DNA from: Paenibacillus alginolyticus DSM 5050 = NBRC 15375
Lineage (GTDB): Bacteria; Bacillota; Bacilli; Paenibacillales; NBRC-103111
Reading direction: 5' to 3'
DNA: 64,000 bases
NCBI RefSeq assembly: GCF_000422905.1
Contig: NZ_AUGY01000029.1
Span: 1-64,000, forward strand
The notes under the pieces were generated by a model. That model was not told where the DNA came from, did not search any database, and worked only from the letters and a program-made list of their open reading frames with translations. Both the position numbers and the translations under genes were made by a program. Positions 49,662-60,414 of the stretch are shown here, in pieces. The stretch's first letter is position 1. Each line of letters opens with the position of its first letter.

Positions 49662-52600
49662 TTATTTAAAATGGACAATAAATGTTTTGATCTCATAAGG
49701 CGTCATCTGAACATGTATCAAAGCGTTGTACTGCTGATCTCCTTGAGGGCGTTCGAGTAGATCACATTCCTGCCAGGACTCGACCCGGGCGTCGCTCAGA
49801 ATTTCCACTTGTCCGCTTATGCCTGCAAACTCGTGTATTCGTAGAATGATCGCGTCTTGATCCTCGGCTTTTTTAACCGCATCAATCATGACATGATCAC
49901 AGGAAAGGCGAAACAAGCTGAACGAGGCTTTAGCAGGCTTCCCATACGCATACGTAAGTGGATTATTAAGCGACCATGCGGATTGCACCGTTTTCCCTTC
50001 ATACCAATCGCCAGGATGCGGAAACAGCGAATACGTAAATTTATGCTCTCCTATATCAGCCGTAGGGTCAGGAACCATCGCGGACTTGATAAGCGTAAGT
50101 CTCATCACATTGTCTTTAATATCATAGCCGTATTTGCAATCATTCAAGAGGCTGACGCCATATCCTCGTTCAGACAAATCAGCCCACTGATGGCCAACCG
50201 TCTCAAACCGCGCATAGTCCCAACTTGTATTCCAATGCGTAGGACGCTTTACATTGCCGAATTGGATATCGTATGTTGCCTCCGTTGCCCGAATTCGCAA
50301 TGGAAATGCAACTTTCAACAGTTTACGCTGCTCGTTCCAATTGACATGGGTCTGGAAATCTATTCGACGGCTGTGCGCATAGACCACCATATCCTGTACA
50401 ATTGTAGATTCCATATATGACCACTCAAAACGTACGACCGCAGCCAAAAGACCGCTGTCCGTCACTTCGATTCGGTTCAGACAGTTCACTTCCTGCTTTT
50501 TCTCCGTATAAAAAATGTCAATGTCCCACGCCTCGTGCCGACCTTTCGGCTTATCTTCGAACACGTCAAATCGGTTGCCTTTTTGGCCCTCAGCGAGTAT
50601 TTCCCGGTTCTCAATGCGATCATAGAGCCGTTCAATCTGACCACTGGCATTCCATTCGATTTCATAAAAAGGCGTTATTAAGCCATGATCCAACTTTATG
50701 AAAGTAATCTCCTCAAACTTTTGCACAGGCGTATCAACGTGTTCCACGGGACGAATCGCAGTGTATCCCATCGAAGGAATTCGCTCCACCTTAACCCACC
50801 GTTTTCCATCTACGAGTTGAGTCTCCAGCGGACGATTTAGAGCATCCAACCAAACTTCTTCAACTTCCGCCGCTTTCGCTTTGGGCAAGCATACGATATC
50901 CGTTTGCTCCCACGGAGAACTGTTGAACACAAGCACTTCACGCTCATGTTCCCCCTCTGCCAAAAACGATACGGATTGATTCCACACTTTTTCTCCAATT
51001 GCGAGTGCTTCGTTGTACTCGGCTCTGCTGTCCTCATAGACCTCGCGAATCGACGAACCAGGGATAATATCATGGAACTGGTTTCGTAAAATAATTTTCC
51101 AGCCTTCTTGCAGAGGAAGGGAGCTCTCACCCTTCGCGGCAGCCTCGTTAACATTCAAAATGCTGCTCATAGCTTGCAACCATTCGGTTTCCCGAAACAA
51201 CAGCTCCAACTTCCGATTCATAAGCTTGTTGTAGGCTTGGCTTGTATAGGTACCACGGTGCAACTCCAGGTACAACTCGCCGTCCCATGTGTGCACGTAG
51301 GAATTTGAGTTAGAGACCCGCTGCTGCAACTCATTAAAGTATTCGTCGGCGCGCCCCGTCTTCACCGCAGGAATCCCGGGTATTTTATCCAATCTGCGCC
51401 TCATCTCAAGCATTTCGCGATTTACACCGCCTCCGCCGTCCCCGAATCCATAAGCAAGCAGTAAAGACGAATTCAGCGCCTTATCACGGTAGGCATCCCA
51501 AATCCCCTGTACTGACGATGGCGTAACTTTCCCGTTGTACGTATAGTAGAAGGCTCCTTCACTTGAACCAGGATCAGGCGTCGTTATGAAATGCGTCAGT
51601 ACTTCCGTTCCATCAATCCCCCGCCACATAAAAGTGTCATGAGGCATCCGATTATATTGATTCCAGCTGATTTTTGTTGTCATAAATGACTCAATTCCGG
51701 ATTTTCGCAAGATTTGCGGCAGCGCCCAGCTATAACCGAACACGTCCGGCAACCACAAATACTTGCATTCAACACCGAATTCCTCACGGAAAAATCGGGT
51801 TCCATACAAAAGCTGCCGCACAAGCGATTCACCGGATGCTAGGTTGCAGTCAGCCTCCAGCCACATTGCACCGCCCGCTTCCCATCGTCCTTCCCGAACA
51901 CGTTCCTTGATGCGCTCATAAATTTGCGGATAATCCGACTTGATATACTCATACAGCTGTGGTTGCGTTTGTAAGAAAATGTACTCCGGGTACTGCTCCA
52001 TTAAACGCAGCACCGTGGAAAAAGATCTCGCTGCCTTTTCCCGTGTATGCTTCAGCTGCCAAAGCCAAGCGACGTCTATATGCGTGTGCCCGATGCATTG
52101 AACCACAACCGAGTGTAGCTTTGGCATCGATGACAATGCCATTTGAAGCTGTTCCTGAGCCCTGGCCACTGAGCTGTAAAACGTATCGCTCCCTGGCCTC
52201 GACCAATCGAGTAGCAGAAAGGCCTGATCCAGCATCGACAGCAGCTCGTGCCGTTCCGGACGATTTTCATCCAGTATGCGAACCGTTTCCAGCAAAGCTT
52301 TGGCCGTGTAGTACAGATCGTCGCATGCTTCATCCAGCCAGCACACGGTTGCCAATTCCAGCTGGCTTTCCATTTCACGGCAGCTTTGGTAACCGCCTAG
52401 CCCAGACCACAAGCGGAAGCGAAGCTGCACCTTGGAACCAATCAATTCTTCGTGCAAAAATACTTCCTCATGATTTGAGTCCACACCTTGATATGGCACA
52501 CCGTTTAAAAACAGAAGCGATTCGAAACCGCTGTTCGTTCCTTCTCCGGTTTGTCCTAGCTTAAACCGGCCCAGCACCTTCCTTCCTTTCCACTCGGCGG

Positions 52601-52820
52601 GAATAATTAAATCAGCTGCCAGCCAGTAGTAAACATCGCGACCTTTCCAACGGTCACCTATACGAATGTTATCCCACTCGCCGTCTTCTGAAGGATAGTC
52701 TCCAATGACGCCACCAGCATCGAGTTTGATTCGAAAAGTATCTATAGCCCTTTCACCACGATAGCGAAGCGGTTCCAGTTCATTGATTCGCGCATGTAAT
52801 TTCTCCACTGTCCAAAACAT
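49662..52820 (-). CDS. GH38 alpha-mannosidase
   Basis: A 1052-residue cytosolic alpha-mannosidase. The GH38 catalytic domain shows the Zn ligands in GHTHIDVAWLW, the nucleophile region YLWLPDVFGYSWALPQILRK (Asp of LPD), the central domain and a C-terminal beta domain (RIDFQTHVNWNEQRKLLKV). ATG 52820 has AAGGGAG upstream. The divergent AraC-type membrane regulator at 54169 probably controls it, but an IS6 copy now lies between them. Confidence 0.92.
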   Translation of the reverse strand: MFWTVEKLHARINELEPLRYRGERAIDTFRIKLDAGGVIGDYPSEDGEWDNIRIGDRWKGRDVYYWLAADLIIPAEWKGRKVLGRFKLGQTGEGTNSGFESLLFLNGVPYQGVDSNHEEVFLHEELIGSKVQLRFRLWSGLGGYQSCREMESQLELATVCWLDEACDDLYYTAKALLETVRILDENRPERHELLSMLDQAFLLLDWSRPGSDTFYSSVARAQEQLQMALSSMPKLHSVVVQCIGHTHIDVAWLWQLKHTREKAARSFSTVLRLMEQYPEYIFLQTQPQLYEYIKSDYPQIYERIKERVREGRWEAGGAMWLEADCNLASGESLVRQLLYGTRFFREEFGVECKYLWLPDVFGYSWALPQILRKSGIESFMTTKISWNQYNRMPHDTFMWRGIDGTEVLTHFITTPDPGSSEGAFYYTYNGKVTPSSVQGIWDAYRDKALNSSLLLAYGFGDGGGGVNREMLEMRRRLDKIPGIPAVKTGRADEYFNELQQRVSNSNSYVHTWDGELYLELHRGTYTSQAYNKLMNRKLELLFRETEWLQAMSSILNVNEAAAKGESSLPLQEGWKIILRNQFHDIIPGSSIREVYEDSRAEYNEALAIGEKVWNQSVSFLAEGEHEREVLVFNSSPWEQTDIVCLPKAKAAEVEEVWLDALNRPLETQLVDGKRWVKVERIPSMGYTAIRPVEHVDTPVQKFEEITFIKLDHGLITPFYEIEWNASGQIERLYDRIENREILAEGQKGNRFDVFEDKPKGRHEAWDIDIFYTEKKQEVNCLNRIEVTDSGLLAAVVRFEWSYMESTIVQDMVVYAHSRRIDFQTHVNWNEQRKLLKVAFPLRIRATEATYDIQFGNVKRPTHWNTSWDYARFETVGHQWADLSERGYGVSLLNDCKYGYDIKDNVMRLTLIKSAMVPDPTADIGEHKFTYSLFPHPGDWYEGKTVQSAWSLNNPLTYAYGKPAKASFSLFRLSCDHVMIDAVKKAEDQDAIILRIHEFAGISGQVEILSDARVESWQECDLLERPQGDQQYNALIHVQMTPYEIKTFIVHFK

Positions 52821-53080
52821 CTAAATACTCCCTTCAATCCTTTGACGTTGCTACCGTCATATGAATTAACCATTATCATGAGACTTATTATTCTTCTACT
52901 ATCTCTAAGGGATAGATATGAATATTTTAATGGATAACAATCTTAAGACGTGATAGGTAAACCGATGATTCATAGGGGGTAAATTCATTTTTATAAAACA
53001 TCCAATAAGCCCACACACCAATTGTTCGCCTTTGTTAAAATGAGATAATGTTCTTGTCAAAATCGGGTAATGATATAAAT

Positions 53081-53914
53081 GGTTGTGGTGCAAATAATGA
53101 ATAAACACAAACCTCTAGTATTGTAAATTGATTGTTACGCCATCGAACCGAATAACTGCTGGAAGAGTTGAACGTTGTTAGGGACAGACAAATTTTTCAA
53201 TTTGACCTGCCCCTTTTTGATTATATGCATCGTTTCAATGCCTTGAATCGTTTTCTTAGCCGTTTCAAATGATTTAAAACCAAGCATTGGACATGTCCTT
53301 TTCTTTATAAATCGATGATCTTGTTCGATAATATTATTCAAATACTTGACCTGCCTCATCAAAATATCTTGAGGTAGTTCTTTGTTTTCTTTAGAGTTTC
53401 AATAGCCGCGGGATAGGAAGGGTTTTTATCAACGGTAATCACTCTTGGTGTTTGCACGTGATCCAAAGCTAAGGCTTTTTGAAAAAAGAGTTCAGCAGCT
53501 TTCGCATCTCTTTTCTCGCTAAGCATAAAGTCTATCGTTTTACCCGTCGAATCCACAGCACGGTAGAGATAGGTCCAATGACCTTTCACTTTGATATAAG
53601 TCTCATCGCAACGCCATGAATCATTCACAGTCTTTAAATGAGGACGAACCCTCTTTGCTATTTCAGGAGAATATTCATGGACCCATCTCATAATCGTTGT
53701 GTGAGAAATGGATATTCCTCGTTCAGACATTATTTCTACTAAATCTCGATAACTGAACCGATATTGAAGATACCATCTTACCGTTAGTAATATTATTTCC
53801 GACTCGAAATGTTTCCACTTGAATATATTTGAACTATTTTCCATATTAATTTGCACCATCTCAAGTTGTCCATACCTTCAATAATATCAAGAATGAAATT
53901 CTTGCACCACAACC
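53081..53914 (-). mobile_element. IS6-family element (copy 3, diverged type)
   Basis: 834 bases with perfect 13-base ends (GGTTGTGGTGCAA at 53081, complement at 53902-53914). The transposase differs more from copies 2 and 4 than they do from each other, so this is a second IS type using the same ends. The flanking 8-mers differ. Confidence 0.88.
53135..53859 (-). pseudogene. IS6-family transposase, frameshifted (copy 3)
   Basis: The N-terminal 160 residues are normal ([58 protein letters not shown]). After ETLKKTK the frame drifts and ends; the Glu segment (YLNNIIEQDHRFIKK) resumes in another frame at about 53362. A one-base change near 53380 accounts for this. No slippery heptamer of the type used by some other IS families is obvious. 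Confidence 0.85.
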
Positions 53915-54168
53915 CCGCCTTGTATCTCACCCTTGTGCAAATATTGAATATGATAGTTCCCATATTTTCCATCGAAACAATATTTTCTTTTTCAAAAAAT
54001 ATTTGTGTTTCCACTCTATTTACATATTTCCATTTTTTATTATAATTCAAAGCAAAGGATATCTGAGCCTATGGGAAGTCGGTGATTTCTTCACAATTGG
54101 TTCACCTCATCATGTAACCGCTTACTCTAAATATTTATTTTGTGGCGTATTCCAGAAGGGGGACACTT

Positions 54169-56430
54169 ATGAAAAAAAACAGGTTCAACCTGTTAGCCAA
54201 ATTGTTGATTTCCTATATATTGGTGCTGCTGTTTCCCGTCATCGTTATTCTATTCTACTATTACCCGAATTCAACGGAAGTTGTGAAGCAAAAGGAAATG
54301 GACTGGAACGCTCATGTCACCGCACAATTCATGAACTCGATGGATATTTTCACCCGTTATGTGTACAACCTTCCATCAGAGCTAGTGAACAACCAGGAGA
54401 TCAAGTTGTACTTGGCTGGGGACGACGATTATCAAAGAATCGTCATTGCAAACGAAATGCGGAAATACAATGCGACGGATGCATTCATCGACAACACCTT
54501 CTTGTATGTGAAAAGCATCGGCTTTCTGTTTGCCAAGACAGGAAGTGCCTACAGTATTCACGACTTTGAGAGTCCGGGCGTCGGATATTATTATGAAAAT
54601 TGGCCGCATAAAGCCATGTTCGAGGAATTGAACAACTTGACTTCATCGACGGTTCGGCCTGCGGAAAACGTCATCGTATCCGGTAATAACCGGACGCGAA
54701 TGCTGACGTTCTTATCTCCGTTACCGTTAGGCGGCCTCAACTCGCCCGGTACAGTGCTCATCATGGTGAAAGAGGAAACGATTATCCGGCTGATGAAGTC
54801 GGTTTCCGAAGCTTTTACTGGTGATTTCTTTATTTTCGACCCAAAGGGAAACCGTTTGGTCGCTTCAAACGAAACCTCCTACAGTCATTCGAGTGAATTC
54901 AAAGATATGGTGTCCGGCTTGGGTGAGCATCGGTCCGGATCAGGTATTTATCAGATCAACGGCAAATCTTTTATCGTTTCGCACGAAGTATCGGATAAAA
55001 ACGGCTGGAAATATGTTACTTTGATGGCTGTGTCTGAAACGTTGCAAGATATCCGATTGATCCAGCGCAACACCGTCGTTCTTTTTATTTTGATTTTATT
55101 ACTCGAAGTGATCGTCATCTATGTGTCCATCCGTAAAAATTATCATCCGATTAAAGGTTTGGTCCATTTCGCTAAAAACCTGTTTACGGTAAGAGAGCCG
55201 AGTACAATGAACGAAATCGATACGATATGGTATGCGCTGGATCAACTTTCCTCCGCCAACAGCAGGCTGGATGAGAGTGTAAAAAGCACGCTGCCTGTCA
55301 TACGTGATAATCTGTTGTTCGAGCTGATATGCGACCGTTATCCGACATGGGACGCGTTTCAAAAGGAGGCCGATCCGTACGGAGTTTGCTTCAACTATTC
55401 TCATATTACGGTTGTTGTCCTTTCTTGCGAAACAAAAGAAGGCGGCATCGAAGCTGTTGCTGAATATTGCCGGATGGAGGAGAACAGACTGCCAGAAGGA
55501 CTTCAAGGGTACTTCTTCAATAGCATTTATAATCAAGAGATCGTCTTTGTTGGCTCCCACAACACGATCTTTCAATTAAAGGCGTATCTCTGCGTTCTTC
55601 AGCAGGAGCTGCTCGAACGGACTGGCCTACGTACGCTGATCGGAATTGGAACACCGGGACAATCCCCGGAAGGAGCTCACCTATCTTATTTGCAGGCCAT
55701 TCGCGCTGCCGAGCATCTTCGGGTCCGGAATCAATACTCGGTTCTTGTTTTCGACGAAATCGAAGTCCAGCAAACTAGTGCAGTTTCCTATTTTGCAGAA
55801 CAACTGCAATCGCTTGAGCTATTCATTTTAAAAAACGACGTCCCCTCAGTTGAATCGGTTATGGAGCGCATCATCGCATATATCGGGCACGACGGTACGC
55901 CGCCGCATATGGTCAGAGCTGTTTATTTGAACACGGTCATTGTCATATTCAACGGACTGCAGCGTTTCCGGCAGAGCGACCAAAGCTTGCTGCAATTGAC
56001 CAGCGTCTCTTACCTTCATCGTTACACGATCGAGCAAATGATCGATATTATGCGTGAAAGCTGCTGCAAGCTTTGCGATCTCATTCGCAGCTCACAGCCA
56101 ACTTCCAGAACAGCCTCACAGAATGACATCCTTGCGTTTATTGAAGGAAATGGTATGTATCCTGAATTTTCGCTGCAGCTCATTGCCGATCATTTTAGCA
56201 TGTCGATTTCGGGCTTCAGCTATCACTTCAAGAAAACGATGGGACAAAATTTCAAGGAATATATCGATCAGCTTCGTATTCAAAAATCCATCGTATTACT
56301 TCGAAGATCAGATGAAACGCTGGAATTGATCGCGCAGCAAGTCGGCTATTCAAATACGTCGAGCTTTATTCGCTCCTTCAAAAAAGTGGTCGGTATTACG
56401 CCGGGCCAATACCGGGATTCAAACAAATGA
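54169..56430 (+). CDS. Membrane-anchored AraC-family regulator with extracellular sensor
   Basis: A 753-residue one-component regulator. ATG 54169 (GGGGG upstream) gives an N-terminal TM (LLAKLLISYILVLLFPVIVI), an outside dCache-like sensor (about 40-290), TM2 (about 300-320), a linker, and a C-terminal AraC pair (FSMSISGFSYHFKKTMGQ, VGYSNTSSFIRSFKKVVGI). B. subtilis YesS is of this type. It can sense an extracellular ligand and bind DNA without a separate kinase. It faces away from the GH38 gene, the likely target. Confidence 0.9.
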   Translation: MKKNRFNLLAKLLISYILVLLFPVIVILFYYYPNSTEVVKQKEMDWNAHVTAQFMNSMDIFTRYVYNLPSELVNNQEIKLYLAGDDDYQRIVIANEMRKYNATDAFIDNTFLYVKSIGFLFAKTGSAYSIHDFESPGVGYYYENWPHKAMFEELNNLTSSTVRPAENVIVSGNNRTRMLTFLSPLPLGGLNSPGTVLIMVKEETIIRLMKSVSEAFTGDFFIFDPKGNRLVASNETSYSHSSEFKDMVSGLGEHRSGSGIYQINGKSFIVSHEVSDKNGWKYVTLMAVSETLQDIRLIQRNTVVLFILILLLEVIVIYVSIRKNYHPIKGLVHFAKNLFTVREPSTMNEIDTIWYALDQLSSANSRLDESVKSTLPVIRDNLLFELICDRYPTWDAFQKEADPYGVCFNYSHITVVVLSCETKEGGIEAVAEYCRMEENRLPEGLQGYFFNSIYNQEIVFVGSHNTIFQLKAYLCVLQQELLERTGLRTLIGIGTPGQSPEGAHLSYLQAIRAAEHLRVRNQYSVLVFDEIEVQQTSAVSYFAEQLQSLELFILKNDVPSVESVMERIIAYIGHDGTPPHMVRAVYLNTVIVIFNGLQRFRQSDQSLLQLTSVSYLHRYTIEQMIDIMRESCCKLCDLIRSSQPTSRTASQNDILAFIEGNGMYPEFSLQLIADHFSMSISGFSYHFKKTMGQNFKEYIDQLRIQKSIVLLRRSDETLELIAQQVGYSNTSSFIRSFKKVVGITPGQYRDSNK

Positions 56431-56436
56431 ATGAAA

Positions 56437-56473
56437 GCTACCCGTTGTAAACAGCGTGGTAGCCGTTTTTTTT
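56437..56473 (+). terminator. Terminator of the membrane AraC regulator gene
   Basis: Arms gctacc and ggtagc, with inner pairing cgttgt/acagcg, run into eight T. It starts 6 bases after the stop at 56430. Confidence 0.85.
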
Positions 56474-56550
56474 CGTAAAGGTTGCAACTGTTATGCGCGA
56501 AGCGATATCAGTTGTCAACAGTATGCATTTTTTGAAGATATACAATTTTT

Positions 56551-57556
<1,006 letters not shown>

Positions 57557-57558
57557 TT

Positions 57559-57604
57559 AAATAATTTCATATTTATGAAATTATTTAATAGATAATTATT
57601 TCAT
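57559..57604. promoter_or_regulatory. AT-rich palindrome upstream of a small gene
   Basis: A perfect inverted repeat, AAATAATTTCATA (57559-57571) and its complement (57574-57586) with a 2-base spacer. A third partial copy (taattatttcata) follows at about 57592. It ends about 15 bases before the ATG at 57619. It looks like an operator for a dimeric regulator. Confidence 0.45.
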
Positions 57605-57618
57605 AAAGGGACATAACA

Positions 57619-57816
57619 ATGCCAAAACAACGTCAACTAAAAGAACCTTCAGACTTTGAACGAATGCGTGTATTTCAGCAGCCAATCTCGATCTTTTTAC
57701 AAGGTGAACTTATAGGTGAGAATGTAATAATTGAATCTCATGATGAAGAAATTGTATTAAGCACCATTGGAGAAAGGTTCGTTAAGGCAAATTGTCAATT
57801 TCTTAGTAAAAGATAA
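57619..57816 (+). CDS. Small hypothetical protein, 65 residues
   Basis: It starts at ATG 57619 with AAAGGGA upstream. The sequence (MPKQRQLKEPSDFERMRVF, then QQPISIFLQGELIGENVIIE) is soluble and beta-rich. I do not recognise a family. A clear bidirectional terminator follows, which supports a real gene. Confidence 0.5.
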   Translation: MPKQRQLKEPSDFERMRVFQQPISIFLQGELIGENVIIESHDEEIVLSTIGERFVKANCQFLSKR

Positions 57817-57874
57817 TTCCAATACCATACTCATAGTCATAGAATATAGTTATCATTAAGAAGAATAAACGTAA

Positions 57875-57918
57875 TAATAAAAGGTCAGTCTGCTGAAGCA
57901 AACTGACCTTTTATTATT
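57875..57918. terminator. Bidirectional terminator
   Basis: Arms aataataaaaggtcagt and actgaccttttattatt, perfect over 17 bases. It serves the 65-residue gene (+) and perhaps the 60-residue gene (-). Confidence 0.8.
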
Positions 57919-57922
57919 CAAT

Positions 57923-57944
57923 TATAGTTATCCGTTAGCACAAT
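57923..57944. repeat. Dispersed repeat, copy 1
   Basis: tatagttatccgttagcaca: a variant of the CTATCGTTCTCCGTTAGCACAA motif that recurs at 58331, 58926 and 60255. Confidence 0.5.
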
Positions 57945-57986
57945 AACTGCTATGATTTCTTTTTTCTTACTAATTTGAAAATCGCT

Positions 57987-58169
57987 TTATGCTTCCGATG
58001 GCTCATCGGGAGTTTTTGTTTGTTTCGGTTTATCCTCTGGATGCGAGCGAACTAGTTCAATGATTCCCTTTAATGCTTCTGGACTTGATAATTCTGCATC
58101 GTACATATATCGCTCAATGTATTTTTGTAGTTTCTTTTGAAGAAAATTCACCTCTTGAACTTGTTCCAA
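57987..58169 (-). CDS. Small hypothetical protein, 60 residues
   Basis: TTG start at 58169 behind AAGGAGATG. A helical, charged protein (VNFLQKKLQKYIERYMYD, then a C-terminal Lys/Pro/Glu-rich tail ending DEPSEA). No family recognised. Coiled-coil-like heptads are visible in the first 25 residues. Confidence 0.45.
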   Translation of the reverse strand: MEQVQEVNFLQKKLQKYIERYMYDAELSSPEALKGIIELVRSHPEDKPKQTKTPDEPSEA

Positions 58170-58301
58170 CCTATTTCATCTCCTTCTTATAGTGATTAAA
58201 AGCTGACTCTCATGATCAAATCCTTTATGTCTTAAACATATGAGAAAGTAGAAATGGTTTCTGTTTGTTCAGTTAAACTCTCGTTACTTTAATAAATAAA
58301 A

Positions 58302-58328
58302 GAGGAGCTGCTGAAAAGCAAGCCCCTC
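58302..58328 (-). terminator. Terminator of the GNAT gene
   Basis: Minus-strand arms gaggggcttgct and agcagctcctc around TTTC, followed by a T-rich run. Confidence 0.7.
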
Positions 58329-58330
58329 GA

Positions 58331-58353
58331 CTATCGTTTTTCGTTAGTTGAAC
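58331..58353. repeat. Dispersed repeat, copy 2
   Basis: CTATCGTTTTTCGTTAGTTG followed by AAC, placed directly against the GNAT terminator. Confidence 0.5.
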
Positions 58354-58365
58354 AAGACATAGAGT

Positions 58366-58821
58366 TTATAATTCTTTTGCCATTACGATGCTCGTTTCTT
58401 TATAGCCTAACTTTTCATATAAACCACGAGCAATTTGGTTATGAACAAAGACATGAAGTCCTATATTCTTGATGCCAAATTCTCTTCCCACCTTTTCTAT
58501 ATCTTCCATCGCTTGCTTACCAAATCCTTGCCCTCGGTAATCTTCACTAATTTTTATATCGTATATAAACCCTTTGTTGTTTGGTTTCACTGCAAGCCAA
58601 ATCGTTCCAACCTTTTGTCCATCAGAACGAATTGTAAATAGTTTGTTATCAGTGGTATTCTCGCCATCAGGCAAAAGGTGTGCATATTGTTCTGTTGCCT
58701 TACTAATAGATTCCTGTTCGTTCCAATTACCAGATTGGACGATGCTTTTTGCATAGCTATTAATTGCAGACTTCAGGTACTCCTGGAATTCTGTCGAATT
58801 CATTAAATCTAATGTAATCAT
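58366..58821 (-). CDS. GNAT-family N-acetyltransferase
   Basis: A 151-residue acetyltransferase using acetyl-CoA. Motif A reads IYDIKISEDYRGQGFGKQAM (acetyl-CoA loop R-G-Q-G-F-G), then VFVHNQIARGLYEKLGY, typical of the RimI/YycN-like group. ATG 58821 follows GAGAGGG. The substrate is unknown. Confidence 0.9.
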   Translation of the reverse strand: MITLDLMNSTEFQEYLKSAINSYAKSIVQSGNWNEQESISKATEQYAHLLPDGENTTDNKLFTIRSDGQKVGTIWLAVKPNNKGFIYDIKISEDYRGQGFGKQAMEDIEKVGREFGIKNIGLHVFVHNQIARGLYEKLGYKETSIVMAKEL

Positions 58822-58921
58822 TTTTATCCCTCTCTAAAAATATTATGAAATAAGACATTCCACATTCGCAAGACTGCCCATTAGCACAATAGGCTGCACG
58901 CGGTATCCTTTTTACGTTTTT

Positions 58922-59038
58922 TCAACTATCGTTCTCCGTTAGCGGAATATTTAATCTACCTCTACTCAGTTCTAGGGTTTGTGATAAACCGATAATTTCT
59001 ATAAACTCGGCTTCAGCAACACGTCTTTGCCCTTCCAA
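58922..59038 (-). other. Possible gene remnant, unrecognised
   Basis: An open frame without ATG reads LEGQRRVAEAEFIEIIGLSQ then TLELSRGRLNIPLTEND before TGA at 58924-58922. It looks protein-like but matches nothing I recognise. Its last codons lie inside a dispersed repeat. Confidence 0.2.
58926..58946. repeat. Dispersed repeat, copy 3
   Basis: CTATCGTTCTCCGTTAGCG, close to the consensus of the four copies. Confidence 0.5.
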
Positions 59039-59093
59039 TTTGACGTGAAAGTTTAGTTTCCCGTTAGGACTACGAAAAAATATTGTTATAAGA

Positions 59094-59133
59094 ATAAAAA
59101 AGGCGCATCAAACTGTTTGTCAGTTTGTACGCC
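59094..59133 (-). terminator. Terminator of the DUF4822 gene
   Basis: Minus-strand arms ggcgtacaaactg and cagtttgatgcgcc around acaaa, followed by seven T. Confidence 0.85.
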
Positions 59134-59162
59134 AATTCCACTGTCAGTTCCATAATATTAAT

Positions 59163-60071
59163 TTAGTGACTGAATTTTAGCTTGAAAGGACCTTTATAAG
59201 GTACATGCTCAACGGTGATGAAAATTTCATTTCCATCCTTATCTTTACCTTTTCTTTTATAAGTGAATTTATTATTATTCAACTCTGTAAGCTCAAGAAC
59301 TGCACCGTACTTCATTCCTTCCGATATATGAGCTCTTAGCTTATTTCCATGAACTACATTGTAATATCCATAGTCTCCACGGCTTTGTCCTGTTTTCGCA
59401 TCGAAAAATTCATACTTATTTGTTTTAAAGTCATATTTAGCTAGTCCTAAGAAATTCCCATTATAGCTCGAGACATTATTTCCTTTTTCATCTAATGCTA
59501 CTGTACCTTGCCATAAGGTATTAGATAAAATTTGATCCCCATCAACGTCTGTCACTACTTTACCTGTGTAGGTTTGCAATGTCTTATCCGGAGTAGTAAA
59601 GGCAAGTTCGGTTATAGTATATGGTATGTGATCCACGAACACTTCGATGTCATTGCCATTAGCATCCTTACCCATTCTTTTATAGGTGAACATATCTTTT
59701 GTCAGTTTGGTTATTTCAACAATAACCCGGGACCCCTTCGATTCGGAGATTAATCCTCTTAGCTTCCCATCATTTGTGATGAAAAAAGTTCCATAGTCTC
59801 CACGGCTTAGTTTTGTTTCTTTATCGAAGAATTCGTATCTGGCTGTTTTATTATCATATTTCGCAAGACCGATAAAATTTGCATTTTCCTTTGTTAAGTC
59901 ATTTTTATTCTTATCATAAACTTTAGTACCTTGCCAATTGGTGCTGCCAAGAATCTTTGTCATTTCCTGCCCTACGGTTAATTTTAACTCTGGTTCAATA
60001 GCATTTGATATTAATGGGAAAGCGAAAGTTAGAGCCACACTTGCAATACATAATAATAACATTAGTTTCCT
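59163..60071 (-). CDS. Exported protein with two DUF4822 repeats
   Basis: 302 residues from ATG 60071, chosen for GGAGGAG upstream. The signal peptide (about 1-25, cleavage near SNAIE) is followed by two copies of the same domain (about 30-155 and 165-295), each with WQGTxVxDxxxNxxxxNxNF, GLAKYDxKTxxYEFFD, SRGDYG and FTYKRxGKDxNG. This repeat is the DUF4822 pattern seen in exported Firmicutes proteins. Function is unknown, and it is secreted without a lipobox or anchor. Confidence 0.75.
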   Translation of the reverse strand, partial: RKLMLLLCIASVALTFAFPLISNAIEPELKLTVGQEMTKILGSTNWQGTKVYDKNKNDLTKENANFIGLAKYDNKTARYEFFDKETKLSRGDYGTFFITNDGKLRGLISESKGSRVIVEITKLTKDMFTYKRMGKDANGNDIEVFVDHIPYTITELAFTTPDKTLQTYTGKVVTDVDGDQILSNTLWQGTVALDEKGNNVSSYNGNFLGLAKYDFKTNKYEFFDAKTGQSRGDYGYYNVVHGNKLRAHISEGMKYGAVLELTELNNNKFTYKRKGKDKDGNEIFITVEHVPYKGPFKLKFSH

Positions 60072-60254
60072 CATGCTTACTCCTCCATATATTTTACTTT
60101 TTGGAAAAACCAAGAATATCTTTCTCCAATTCCTTCCGAATATACATTAATTATTTTTACGCTATGTTTTTTTTGGTTGGTTAAACTATTCTGTCAGTTA
60201 GCACAACGCTGATACCGATCCACGCCGGAAGCCCTTTTTAATTTAATTATTGAG

Positions 60255-60277
60255 CTATCGTTCTTCGTTAGCACAAC
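60255..60277. repeat. Dispersed repeat, copy 4
   Basis: CTATCGTTCTTCGTTAGCAC followed by AAC. A partial copy (cagttagcacaac) lies at about 60195. Confidence 0.5.
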
Positions 60278-60414
60278 AAAATCTGTCCAATGAAAACCTC
60301 CTCATCCACCTTTCGAACGACAGTAATCAGCTTTAAAAATAAAATTATCCCTTTATTTACATAATAACAAAGCGAGCTTGCAAATGCCTCGAACTAAACG
60401 AAGGGAGAAACTTC

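Noticed and set aside
53362..53400. Programmed frameshift in IS6 copy 3
   Set aside because: IS6-family transposases are normally made from one frame, and no slippery heptamer with a downstream structure is evident. Mutation is simpler.
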